The notes beneath the pieces are model-generated. The model had not been told where the DNA came from. It saw only the letters and a program-made list of their open reading frames with translations, and did not search any database. The position numbers and the translations under genes are program-made. A stretch of 63,578 nt of DNA from Protostelium mycophagum (Eukaryota; Evosea; Variosea; Protosteliida; Protosteliaceae): contig MZNV01000142.1 of assembly GCA_002081555.1 (NCBI GenBank), positions 1 through 63,578 of the forward strand, written 5' to 3'. Positions 33,772-46,900 of the stretch are shown here, in pieces. Positions within the stretch are counted from its first letter, which is position 1. Each line of letters starts with the position of its first letter.

Positions 33772-34714
33772 ATGGGATGTGGCTCTTCTTCGGGACTACA
33801 AGCTCATACTATAGAGTCAAAGCTAAAGACATCTCCAAGACCTCCACAAAAAGATGAATCTTTCACGATAACCATTCAAGATGTGGATATGGTGGACAAC
33901 ATCAATGAAGATCGCAGTGTCATGAAAAGAGAAAGCACTCTATCGCGAGTGAGTTGTGTCTCATCATTTGTGATAATGAAGAGCAGCTTCCCATGATACA
34001 TTTGAATGGCGAAGAGAGTGATCTCTCTGGGAAAGAATTAGTTAGAGGTCGTTCGAGGAGAGGAAGTGTCGCTATCGCAGAGGATTTTGTGAAGCATGTG
34101 ACACATCCGCAACAACGACAAGAGAATGCTGTCATCTACATTCAGGTCATACATCTCCCAGTTGTCCATCACTCTGAAGAGCCCAGTACTTCTTCCGAAA
34201 ATTCAGGATGCGCAAGCGCAAAAACGAAGCGGCCGTACGCATACAATCTGTGATCAGAGGATACCATCACAGAAGAAGGAGCAAGCATCTGTTCCACGAT
34301 CTCAAAAAGGAATACATTCAAGATGTGCACATTGCGGATGCTGCAGTTGCCACCGAACATATTTTGGAGATGGAAAGAATACGACAGAGGATTGAAGATG
34401 AGGTGATCAATCAACATCCTTTGTCCAAGTGATCTCATTATTAATGCACAAACAAAACATTTTCCGTTTAGTTTACGATCAACTCTTTGATTATCACAAC
34501 ATCAGATCGTGATGATGGTTCAAAAATATTGAAATCGATATGTTTATATCTTTAGGCGGAATTAGAAGCTGGTGTAGAGAATTTGAAGAAACATCTCAAT
34601 AGTTATGAACAAGATCTTCAAAATTTAGAGAGGGAGCTTGACGAAATAGAAGGTTCGTCTCATTTTACAATTAAGATATTCACCGTTGTAGGTGGAGAAG
34701 GAAGATTGTATTAA
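33772..34714 (+). CDS. Myristoylation-type IQ-motif protein
   Basis: ATG at 33772 starts MGCGSSSGLQAH. Gly2 with Ser6 fits N-myristoylation and Cys3 could be palmitoylated, so membrane attachment is likely. The protein continues through a Ser/Lys linker and RSRRGSVAIAEDFVKH (a good basophilic-kinase site, RRGS), then a calmodulin-binding IQ motif, NEAAVRIQSVIRGYHHRRR. Helical and coiled-coil sequence follows: EHILEMERIRQRIEDE and AELEAGVENLKKHLNSYEQD. A splice from GAAG to GTAG at 34688-34691 leads to a stop at 34712-34714. An alternative reading of the last exon reaches 34763 but does not fit that donor. Expected role: calcium/calmodulin-linked scaffold at a membrane (inference). Its 3' end faces the large rod-protein gene. 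Confidence 0.65.
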
Positions 34715-34798
34715 GTTAGTGCTCCACAAGATCGCGGGAAAAGGCCTTCGAGGGAAGAGATAAAATGATTCAAAAATAAACAATGTGGATCTTTATGA

Positions 34799-37700
34799 TT
34801 AGTTTGGCACCGCATGCCCGTAGATCCCTGACTTCAGCGCGGCGATGTCAGCAGCTTGTGCGGTTTTCACCACTGCCTGAGCCATTCCCTTTGCGCAAGT
34901 TCCGAGCTGATTTCTGGCACTCTTGTCACCCGCGTCAGTGTCTGATTTGACAGCAGCAATGATCTTCAATTGTACCGAGAAGTTTCTGGGCACCTGATGG
35001 TCCATCAGAATCAATCAAGATGATGAGCATACCTTTGATGCTTCGAGTAATTGTTGCTTGAATTTAGGATCAGTGCAAGCATCTGCGAGCTCTTTAGAGA
35101 CTCTCTCTACATCGCTGACCATTGCTGCAATCTTCTTGGCCGCCTCGATCATCTCGACCTTTGTCTTGCATTCCGAGATGGTGATCATTTCGAGTGCAAT
35201 CTTTCTCAAAATGTCCAAGAATGTCTTGTGCTTGACATTGTGAGCGATGCCTTCTGAAGCTTCACGGATGCTCTCGGCAGCAGCTACAATCGCGTCGCCT
35301 GTCTGTGCTTTTTCGTCGTCTGGATAAGTTAACTTATTTATCATTTTATCTGGCATTAAATAAAAAGCCATTTATCACATCATTAGCTTCAATAACAAAG
35401 GAGTTATTACTCACTGTACGCCTTTCTGTATTTGATCGCTTCTGCGGCGGATTGTAGATCGTCGTTTGCCTCTTTCAGATCGGATTGTCCGGCAGCATTA
35501 TTTGTTCTGTTACCATTGTCTTGTTTCTCGAGATCTTTATTACATCCATCCAATCTGTTGACAGCATCTGCCATCTATCAAAACCGTGCATTATAAGAAG
35601 ATGTTTCTTTTGCGCACGTTCAAACCGCAAAGACGCTCGTGATAACATTTATATTCGCAGCTTTTCGGCAGCAAAAAGCGGCAGATAATCAAAATATGCA
35701 CAAAAAACTCCTGAAAATGTCTTCATGTATGAGTGCATTTCTGTTGGATGTGACCAGGATATGATGATATTACTTGTCAATTTGAAGTGCAAATTCTTAT
35801 CCGCGACGTAAGGAGCAAGTTGGTTCCCGAGTTCAATTTGCCTCTTCATTCTATTCTTAGATCTATCTGCATCAGGTGTGGACTCTCTAGTAGCACAGCA
35901 ATTGTAGATTATGGTGTCACATAATTGAGATGGATTCAGATTTCCCTGCATATTGATTAAATGAAACGAACAATAGTTTCGAGCAATTTACCGTTGGTTC
36001 TAGATGTGCCGATTTTTGGGAGGCATATACGATTATGTCTGGTACCGATTCTGAGGGTGTTCCTCTGATTGATTTCCTCTTATCTGCCGCATTGAGACTG
36101 TTTGTCAAAGTGTTGAGGATGCTCGCAATCTCTTGCCCTTCCTGTTGATCCAGAGCATCCGAGTTCCTCAATGCAAGCATGCTGATGTTTTTAGATTTTT
36201 TATCTCATCTCATTGAATTACTTGACGAGCCTGCTTTGACGCTTTGCGGCATTTTGAAGCTTCTTCACGGTGAGGAAATTGCCTTGAAGTATGAGTTGTC
36301 GTAAGCATGAAATAATAATAAAATGATTACCATCTCCCAGGCTTTTGTTTTGTTCTTCCACCAATTGTGCATTGTCTTTTACTCGCTGCCTCAGCAGAGT
36401 GTCTATGAATTTGTCTTCTGATAAGTTTCTGTTGGAAACCATTTGGTTGAATTCAGATGTGCTGGGATCGTTTTGACCCTTCATGTGCTCGATGGAGGTG
36501 TTGATATTGCTGTCTCCGGAGGACAAATCCAATAAGACCTGGTGATATGTGAGATTAGCTCTTCTTTATGAAATCTGGTTGGTGCACTTTACGAAACAGA
36601 GTTTGATCTATTGCTGACCAACAATGATCAATGCTGTTATATAGAACTCACAATTGGCATATCTGAAGTAGCGGAGTTTGGAAGCAACTTTGCCAATGCA
36701 GTCTGACGGTCAGTATACTCTGCCAACCTTTTAGCTGGTCTCTTATGCTTCTTGTCTGCCACAGCTTGTTGAACCTCTGCAATGATCTTGGGGTAATATT
36801 CGTGTTCTTTGACAATCAATTCCTCCACACTTTGTCCCTGCATTCATGAATCAGCATAATGCTATGGTGCCAGAAGCTTCAATGACCTCTAAAATAAAAA
36901 CAGTTCTGTGACTCACCTTAGGGACATGTCTTCTGTGACTGATTCTACTGCTGGCAAATGAGAGATCCTTGCTGAATTCGTCCACTTGTTGTCTGTACTT
37001 TGCGTCATCAGGGTCTGTCAGCGTTTCGCGAAGGGATTCGTTGTTTGAGTTGATGTCTTGAACACCCTCCTGAATCTGTTCTTTTATTCCTGGGTGTGTC
37101 ATCTGTTCTTGAAGTCGACCTCCAACTTCTTTGGACTTTTGGACAAGCTCATCAATCTGTTTGAAGATTGCGTCATTCTTATTGAGATCTAAAGATTCCA
37201 GTTAGATTGAGATTTCTTTCAAATCATACAATAACAATAAAAATAAAAATTGCATTTCACCACAAGATAATAATGGTACATACCTCCCTCCTCCACACTG
37301 CTCTTCAGTTCCTCCGCTTTGGCTATGATCTGGTCGTGATTATCGTTCAATTGTGACTGCAATATTCCAGTGAACAATTCATCAAGACTGCTTGTGGCAT
37401 TAGTTGTCTCTCCTCTCGGATGTAACACCAGAGAGTTGACATCGTGTTGCAGTTCTTCGACTGTTTTCAGAAGCTCCTTCTTCTCTTCTGGATTCTTTGA
37501 GGCTTTGGCAATATCTGCAACGGCCACTTGGAGGTGTTCTGTGCTGGCCTGAATTTTTGTGAGATCTCTGTCATCAGGTTGGGCCTGTAGCATCTTCTTC
37601 AAATTGCTGCTCAATAATAGAGCTTTCTCTTGAGAGGTCAGAGGCTCAATTTCTTGAAGTGTTTCGGGCACAACACCCTCAGAAAGCACGGCAGCTAGGA

Positions 37701-40700
37701 TTTGTTGCACTGCCTTTTGTGCTGTGGGCGACAATAGATCGTAGTCTATCTTGTCTAACTCGTTCTTGATTCCACCTTGTTGCACCAATACATCCAACTG
37801 CTCCCTGTTCTGTGTAAGTTGGTCTTTCTTTCATTACAGGATCACCTGCACCAGTTCAAGTCCTTGATGGCTTCCTCCATCTACAAGCGGTCAGATGCGT
37901 TTTACATTGTGATGATCTCACCGCTGCACGGTTAGTGGGATGTCCACTAAGCTTGTTGGATGAATATAATTTGGCCGCATCGGCAAGAAGTTTCAACTGT
38001 GCCGAGTAAGTGGCAAGTACTTCTTTGTCAATGGTGGTCTGTGCATCCATTCTGGCTTCTGTATCATTGCATCTTTTTCCAAGTAGAATTATTCTGTCTC
38101 CTAGGTGATCCTGATTCATCAGAAAAGGACGTTCTTCACATCAAATTACAATCCAGCACTCACGTTTTCGGTGGTGATAGCCGCAGCATCATCGACTAAT
38201 TTCTTCCACTCATGAGCATTAGGTGCTCTGGCCGTCTCCACCAAGTTGTGTAGATTGCAGATTCAGTACTGCCACAGTGACATTTTTGGATGTTTTCTCT
38301 GGTACACTGGCCAGAGAGTGCCCCAAATCGATGTGGCGTTTGGATGTTTGGAAGGCCTTCATACGGTACTCTTCTGCGATGGCTGAGTCTGGTTGCATTA
38401 GAATGGAGCTGAGAGTTCAGTTTTATCAGAGGACCTACTTGTGTTTTGAGCTTTGAATGTTTGATTCCTCAGAGCGACAAGGTTATTTGAAAGGCTATTT
38501 TCCAAAACATGTACCAAGACAGCATCACTGTGTTGCTCAATAGCCTCAATGGCCTCCTCGTCTATCTTGGTTAAAACAAATTTTTAGACAAATGCAACAA
38601 GAACAAACACTCACTCGACTGAATTCTTTTAGAATATCTCTGGAGAGCCAATAACAATTGTTCCACTCCCGATGATGTCTCCTCTTTAAGATCACCGTGA
38701 GTCAGCGCGCTTGCAATGCTCGCATATTCTGATGCAGCGTTGTGCACTTCCCTCTCTACTTGAGCATTGTCAGGATGCTGTCTCAAATTTCTAAGGGCCT
38801 CTTGTAGTGCTTTGTGCAGTGCCAAAAAATCCTCTTCTAATCTGTCTGGATTCTGCGATGTCTTGAGTTTCTAGCATGACATCATAACGCCACCTTTGCG
38901 TATTTTCTGGAAGCAGTGATTGTGGCAACGTCCTTTGCCATGTTCTTACTCAAGAGGCATAATGCTTGGCTTCTGTCCGCTTCAGGTTGATTGATCATAT
39001 CCTGCAATAGATACGCCACTTGGTATAAATCTTCTTCCAAGTGTCTGTTTCCGTTCTTAATCTGCTGTATATCCCTCTTTGACGAAATCAATGCAGCTAG
39101 AGATCTGCCCAAGAAAACCTCAAAATGTCACAATAATCAAATATTCAACAGTTACCTGGTGCGCGCTCTGAGCTTTGAGGTTTTTTGCAGCTTCAATTGA
39201 TTTGTACAGATCTATAGATCTTAGTGAGATCTCAAATACGACAGTTTACCTCCCGAATTGACGCTGTTCTGGAATTGTAACATCAGTTCGCTAATCTTCT
39301 CTGCTCCTCTTGCAATTTGTGTCTCTAGTAGGGCTCTGGTGGTGGCATTGTTCTCCTCTATAGCTTTAGATATGGAATCACCCAAGGCTTTTATATTGTT
39401 TTCTGACATGTTATTATCTATCGCAACTTTAAGTGATCTGACGACCTGCAAATGTCAGTATTGATCGAACAATGTCACAAAATGTCAAGAAAGATGACCT
39501 GTGGTACAGCAGAATCATTTCCCTTGATATGATTCGCATAGTCTGTGTGTTTTGGATGTTTCAAACTGAGGGACCTCACAACCTCGTTCTGCTCTTTATG
39601 TATGCCGACTAATTCCCTTGCTGTACCTGTGAGCCCGCTGATATCATTCGTCATAGCCCTCTGACGCATGCCGGAGAGTGAAGCTTGTCTTTGTCTTGAT
39701 CCTGACACAATGATGATGCTCTCTCTATGGTCTTGTTTTATCTACTGAATATTAGATTGAACATTTTGGTAAAAGAGTTCAAAAATGCATAAAAATAATC
39801 ACCTGGGGAATGCCAGATAATATATTGACGATGTTGTCGTGTGCATCTCTTCCCTCTGAAATTACCTTTCTCGCATCTGTAATATCGCTTTGATATCTTA
39901 TGGCGAGGTCCTGTAGTTTGGCCGAAACAATTTTCAAATTTGAAATACTCTCATCCAATTTGATCTCCTCATCCCCCTTATATCTCTTCCTCATATGGTC
40001 TTCGTCGACCAATGCAGAATCGTACAAACGGTTCAATTCTAATAGATCTTCGGCTATAACAGCGGTATCTTGGGTGCTGTTCTGTACATCTTCAGAAATA
40101 ATTCGAGTGATTATGGTTGAATATCTCACCTTATTTTCAATTTGATGAGATAAAGTGTTAGCGTGAGCCCAAAGTAGCAAAGTATTGGCATAATCCTCGT
40201 CGGCTCTGGATGTCAATGCTTCAGAAGCTCTTGTAATACTGTTCATTTCCACAATTAACTTCTGGGCCTCCAACACTTGTGTCGCTTCGCTGTAATTGGT
40301 CAGCAAGTATATTGAGTAAATGAAGTGAAAAGGTGAACCCATTCACTTGATCTCTTTTGTGTGTGCATCAAATGTCTTGGAGAGATGTTGTAGATCATGG
40401 ACAGAATTATTGATGTGCAAGTAGTCAGTGTCTCTTGCTGAACTGTGCAGTAGAAACTGTTTTCCCAAGCTGGCTTGTCTTTCAGACAACTTCGAGAATT
40501 CTGCTGCCTTATAAAGTGCCTCTCTATCTGTAGAAACAGTCAATAAGATATACGGAGATGTTCTTGTCTACCGTTGTTCTCGAGAGCTAATTTCACGTAT
40601 GATCCTGACGCCACGATAAGCTGGTGATTCTTGACTAATTGGTCCTCGAGGACTTGTTTGTTGTAATTACGAGCCGCAATCAACAATGCATCGACAGCCT

Positions 40701-43700
40701 GGAGGTAGCCTTGTTCCTGCAAACCTAACAACTTCAGCAAATCATATGAGCTATGACCTTGTTATGGACAAAGTTATATTGTTTATTAACGTAAAAACTG
40801 CTAAATAGGTAGTTTTGGACCATCAAACTATATTCGCATTTGATATATATATAAGTAAAAGAGTACATTCACACAATTCTAACCTCTCCTATCCAATTCC
40901 TTCAAGAGGGCTCCGAGAGTATCAAGCTCCTTTTGTAATACTTTCAAACTGCCAAAGAGTGAAGCGTCTTCTCTCGCTACATCATTGTAGTCTCGGGAAC
41001 TGTTCAAAAACTGCTTCTGAAGCTTGACTAATTCTTGATCGCTGCATGACCCCTTATGTTTTAATGCTGCTACCAATTTGGCAGAGGCGACTTCTAACCT
41101 TGAGTAATTGGATAATAGATGTGACTCAGGCGCTGTGGTGCTCTGCAAGATCAGTGATGCATTGGCATTTCCTTATGTGCAAAATCAAAATAAATTATTG
41201 CGCAAATACCTTTGAGTCTGCGGAGATTCTGCTCACAGCTTCCCGAGCATCTTCAACGTAAGAAGGTATCACGTTGTAGTTCTTCGAGTTTTCATTCAGG
41301 TTCACTATTTCTGAACTGACGTCTTTGACAGCTCTGTTAATTTGACGCTTCAATTTGATGTCTGCCACTCTGTTGCTGAGAAGTCTATACATAATCAATA
41401 AGGGCTAATTTCTTCGTGGACAACTCACACTCCGAGCTCCTGCTGCCTGGCTGCTGTATAATCCAAATCTTTTAGAGTCTCATTCACTTTGCTTTCGTCT
41501 GTTTTTATTAATATCATCATTTGTTTATTATTTGTAGTTTTGTCTTGTGATATTCGGATATATATCTTCAGAGGAAGAAAAGATGTTACCGTTACTTGCG
41601 GCTGCTTCGCTCAAGGTATCCAGTTGTTCACCGATAAAATTTCTGTTAGTGGATAATTGTGCCTCCAACACTTGAATAGCGAGGTTATCATTAGCTTCCT
41701 GCATCTTCTTTTGCGCGGCCAGCATTTGCATCTTCAGTGCAGGGTCTTGATAGTTTACTATTTCAATCAATTCGTTCCTTTACAAAGATATAGTTCATAT
41801 GTTGAGGATTGGTACTGATAAAATGTTGAGGAATACAGACCTGCATACAAGTGGTAAGCCTGTTGGTATTGTGAAGATGCGGTTTCGAAGGCGTCCGAAG
41901 CGTTCAGAAGGTTCTCTCTCGCCTTCAGGTCCTTTGTTTCCTGTGCCAGTTCTCGAGAATTTGAAAGGATGGCTGATGTTTCGGCTAGTAGTTCCCGCCA
42001 TTTTTCTCCAGACACACTCTGTGTGGCGAATTCGTCGAGGAGCTGGTTGACCTTGTCACTGCTCTTCAAGATCACCTTTTCAGCCTTGCGCCATTCCTGA
42101 GGTTGATGAGCCGATGATCAACGGATTTTGTGCATGATGTGAACCTACCAACACAGCATTACTCCATTTTCGGGCGTCCTCAGTTGCTTGCCGGTATGCG
42201 AGGATCAAATGTGCGTTCTGATCACCTTGATTGAGCTTGACCGCATGTGAAGTCATCACCCCTATAGAGGATCTCAAGTTCTCGAGACAAGCCATCATCT
42301 CTCTCTGTGCTGCGAGATCCTTCTTCTTGCTGAGATATTTTATTAATAAATCAGATGCTGACATTTTTTGCTAGCAGTGCTTTGTTACATTTTAATTGGC
42401 CAAAAATACACCACAGTAACAGCCGCAGATATTCACGTATCATCAAGACATAAATAATAAAATAAACACGCACCTCGCCGTGATTTTCCCACTTTGATAT
42501 ATAATCTCGATTTCATCCAATAAATCCTTGTGCTTCTTGCTGAAAAGATTCTTGTCTTGGTGAACTTCCAAATCCTCCAAAACGGCGGCGAATGCAATGT
42601 TCAATTGTCTTATCCTGTCATGATGTCAATAGATTATACAATACATAATATGTCCACGTAGTTACAGTAAAGAAAGCAAAACCGGCCAAAATAGGCCATA
42701 TCGGGTCTACATTTGTATCTGCCACACGCTCTACAACGTTGTATTCGATACTAATCCATAATACGGGATTTACCTGTCCAGCACAGGCCCGAGCTCAAAT
42801 AAGATTGAAAATTCACGAACATATCTTGCAGATTGCTCCAAGGCTTTCAGTATCTTCGAAATAGCCTGTGGATGTTACTTTACCGCACATTCATCGTGTT
42901 ACTCACGTTAACAAACGTGGAAAACATCTCGTCCCTCTGTTTCAGATGCGTCTCGTTGTGTGTATATATATATTGTGTGCATAAGAAGGGGATATGTGGA
43001 ATGCATCTGTTGGTGGTGTTTAATTCTATTTCTGTTCAAGTCAGTGGCGGCAAAACCATCATTTTGAATTTGAAAAACATTGGATTGAAGATTTGGCGCC
43101 AATGAAGCAATTACCAAATGTGTTGCGAATGGACTCATCTGTTGTCTCAGTCCTTCTATGGGATATGAAGTTGTAGAATGTTTCGTAATTACGGTCCAAA
43201 TTCAATTTCACCAGCTCTATTTCGTCCGCACGGGTGCAGTTCTGAACACCAATCATAAGGCCATTCTGTTGATGTTCGACATTACCTTCAACCTTCTGAG
43301 ACATTCCGTAACTCTTTGGGTGGATATCATCATGATCTTCACATTGCACTGATCTACCATCTGTGTCTGTTTCACAGTGGCGATCAAGATCTCTTTGAGA
43401 TGAGCGTGAACTTGTGGATGGACTTCTCTCGGAATGTAATAGACGTCATTGACGACCGGTGCTCGTTCCTCTACCAATCTGCCCAATCCATCGACGGCCT
43501 GAAGACATCAGCAGCTGGATCAAGATGAAGAAGACATCACCGTTTTACAGTCTCTCATTATTTCGTTCATCTGCTGGGTTAGCATTGCATCTCCCACGCT
43601 CGTAACTTGTTGAACCTTTCTGATTTCAATCATCCTCTATACGGTGATGTTCGCACCTGAATGTTTGCCATGTTATAGACCTCTTTCAGCAGGACCAAGA

Positions 43701-43806
43701 AATTTTGTCGTTTCATCACGACTTCAGCCTTCTCTTCATTTGCAGATGTGTCGAAAGCGACCAAAAGCTCACTCACAGCACCGACTACGGCATCCAGAAT
43801 CTCCAT
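34799..43806 (-). CDS. Very large helical rod protein, talin/vinculin/catenin style
   Basis: ATG at 43806 opens MEILDAVVGAVSELLVAFDT. Some 35 exons on the - strand, most of 100-250 nt, encode almost only amphipathic alpha-helices with Ala/Leu/Ser-rich cores. Examples are VNDVYYIPREVHPQVHAHLK, CLENLRSSIGVMTSHAVKLN, LRSVADIKLKRQINRAVKDV-type segments, ELLAETSAILSNSRELAQET, AKKIAAMVSDVERVSKELAD and the end NQLGTCAKGMAQAVVKTAQA before TAA at 34799-34801. I estimate about 2,000 or more residues. Four- or five-helix bundles like those of the talin rod, vinculin or alpha-catenin are the best analogy. I see no FERM head, actin-binding CH domain or transmembrane segment. A cytoskeletal linker or scaffold is inferred. 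Individual exon borders were not all checked, and one or two genes could be hidden in this span. Confidence 0.6.
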
Positions 43807-43987
43807 CTTATAAATCGGACCTGTTGCTTCTTCGTCCTCTGCTCGCTCTTATGAAGAATTGTGAAGCTGGAAGCTGTGGTGGAAGTATAGATTCAGAAAT
43901 TAATGTCAGATCTCTGCTTCAGAAAAAAAGAGCCGGTGAGGGAAAGTATTCTGTAGTCTGCCAAATCTTACGCAACAACCTCGCAGC

Positions 43988-46900
43988 ATGGCCCACAGGA
44001 TGTCTGCCTCACGCCTGAAAGGTAGCATGGAGATGGAATACTTGGATATCGATGATACAGCACCACAATCTCCCAGTGGCTCACCTTCAGGTTGGTTTCA
44101 CATTTCTTGCATGTTTTTATGTAGCTAACCCACCTAGCCACCTCTAGAAGAAAGAAGACGAAATCAACGATACGGGATTCGACCATCGCGAAAACTGAGA
44201 GAGAAAGGACAGGGGATTCACCTGTTGGTTTGCCCGAGCAGCCACCTGCTGAAGGCCAACCAGAACCCCAGTGAGTATCTCTCATGTCTTTAGCTGATCT
44301 GCTCACTCTTCTGCAGAGAAAATGCGATGCCTCGTCGGTTGACGAAGGGCAATTCCTCCATCGCGTTAGTCACAGATCCAAAAGGTGTTCTACCTCTTAC
44401 CGCTCATATCATCTATATACTCTGTCGTGACCCTCAAGATGATGATTTTTCGTTTATGCTTTGCATCCGAACAGTTCACACGGTTAGAAACAAAACTTTT
44501 GCCACCACAACACCATTTCACTTTGCCGTCATATGAAAGACAAAACCAAACCTTGTTCTTGCAGTATCCACACAAAAATGTTGAAATCGGCCACTGAATG
44601 ATGACAGTGCCTGGTGCTGTCGGCGATCCTAGCGGCACACCACAGACATATGTTAGAATGCTTCTGAGAGTGGAGGCCTCCAACATTATCATACAACCTC
44701 TCTCTGTCCCTGAGGGCATGCCCACAAAGACATTGGTCATCAACAGAATCAATTATGCATTGCAATCGAATGAGAATTACATGCAAGCATCAGAAGGTCC
44801 GATGGGCTCCATCACTGTGAACACACAGGTACAGATTATTTCATTCGCGGTATCCTAACGTGATTTTTCACGGTTGTTGACGTGAAAACATCTTGCAGAA
44901 AAATCAATATTTTTATATATTTTTCAGGTCGAAATCATCTATGGAATATTAGGTGTAATTCCTTTACTATCAGGTTATTAGAATTTGATTTTCCGAGATT
45001 AAAATCATCAGGAAAGCATTTGATTGTGATTACACAACGCGAGAGAGTTGGTGGGATACTTGGGAGAGACATCTTCAAGGTATTCTCATTTAAAATTTAC
45101 AAAATTTTCTGAATTTTAGAAAAGATTTTCCAACAAAAATAAATAAAATTTTCTAAAAAAAAATAAAAAAATATATTGAGAGTTGTAGATCACCGAGACG
45201 AAGATCATTCCGGTCTCTGTAGATGACTCCTACTTACGTGAAGAAGAGAAGAAAGAGGAAAAGACATATCTGACACATCTCAACACTTTCTTGGAATCAA
45301 GCAATTTTTACTTCTCGTATAACTATGACGTCACCCACACCCTGCAAAGGATCTCAACATTTTCAGAAGAGGAGAAACAACAACCCCTATGGAAAAGGGT
45401 GAAGAATTTTATCTGAAAAATCCAAGAATTTTCCAAGTTGGAAAAATAAATTTTAATTTTTTGCAGGTCGACGAGAGGTTTTTTTGGAACAAATATATAT
45501 CTACCGATTTTATTCAATCACAATTACACGAGTGGATATTACCTGTCATGGATGGATGTAATTATTTCATTTTAATATTTTAATAATAAATCTTGAGATG
45601 ATTTTTAGCCCAAAAACGAGTAGAAATATTTATTTTGAATTTAAAAATGATTTAGTTTTTTGCCTGCATACAGTTGAAGTCGGGAGCCAAAAAGTTACGT
45701 ATTCCCTCATCTCGCGGAGGTCAGTGCATCATTCCATCAGATCATGATCACATGCGAGATTTTATGCAGGAGGTGCAGATATAAAGACATTTGTGACAGC
45801 ACAAGCTGTGGAATTTTGACAGAAAAAATATGTTATGCCCGATGCGTCACATGACATCGCGACGAATGATGACATGTGTCGACAGATCATGTCATAGGAC
45901 GGGGGCGCGATATCATACCAGAGGAGCAGATCCTTCAGGGCAAACCGCAAACTTTGTCGAGACAGAGCAGATACTCATCAATCACGGTGAGGATCTTTCA
46001 AACTTTTTTTAAAAATTGACAAAAATCGCAGGTAATGCTTCATCATTCGTAGAGACAAGAGGTAGTATACCTTGCATCTGGCACCAAACCTCTAAAGACT
46101 ATAAACCCAAGCCAAAACCAGAACATTCTGCCTTTAGCAGACAGTCTCTGCAGAGGCATTTTGAGGAGCAGATCAAGATCTACGGACCTGTCATTATCGT
46201 GAATCTGGTAGATCAAGTTGGTCTAGAGGCAGATCTTGGTGATCACTTTGAAACTCTGGTAATGTTTCAAAGTTATTTTGTTCATTCTATTACTTGTAGT
46301 TTTCGAATCAATTTATGTGTTGTGAATTTACAAATCGATTGTGGTTCGCCTCATTGATATCCTCCAAGGTGAAGCTCTATGACAACCCTGATCTACAATA
46401 CGTCGCATTCGATTTCCACGCAAAGTGCAAGAATAACCGATACGATCAATTATCCAACTTATTGGAAACGATTTCACCATCTCTCGATTCATCGAGGTAT
46501 GTTTTATTATATTGATTTATTTATTTATGGATTCACATGGTGATATGAGTTCAAAGGCCCCGTGGCAAGCGAAAATAATTTTATTGATTCTCCGAGTATT
46601 TGTACTGTGCTTTGCAGAATTGCAACATAAAATCACATGAAATTTTTTTGTGTCATTCCATGATTAAAAGGACGACAACATCACAATAAAATCAATTCTA
46701 TCATATTACGAAATAAATTCAATTCTCCAGGTATTATCTCCAAGATGCAAACGGTACCCCGATTTTAATGCAAAAAGGAGTAGTGAGAACCAATTGCATA
46801 GACTGTCTCGACAGGACAAATGTGGTACAATCTTATTTCGCCAAGCACCAGTTAAAAACACAATTCGCGCACTTGGGTATGGCGACTGAAGCTGATGAGG

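Noticed and set aside
42833-43105. 90-codon + strand frame
   Set aside because: Antisense to exons and introns of the rod protein gene; no motif.
43181-43196. CGTAATTACGG as a copy of the intronic fold-back element
   Set aside because: It falls within coding sequence of the rod protein (DRNYETFYN region) and shares only a short core.
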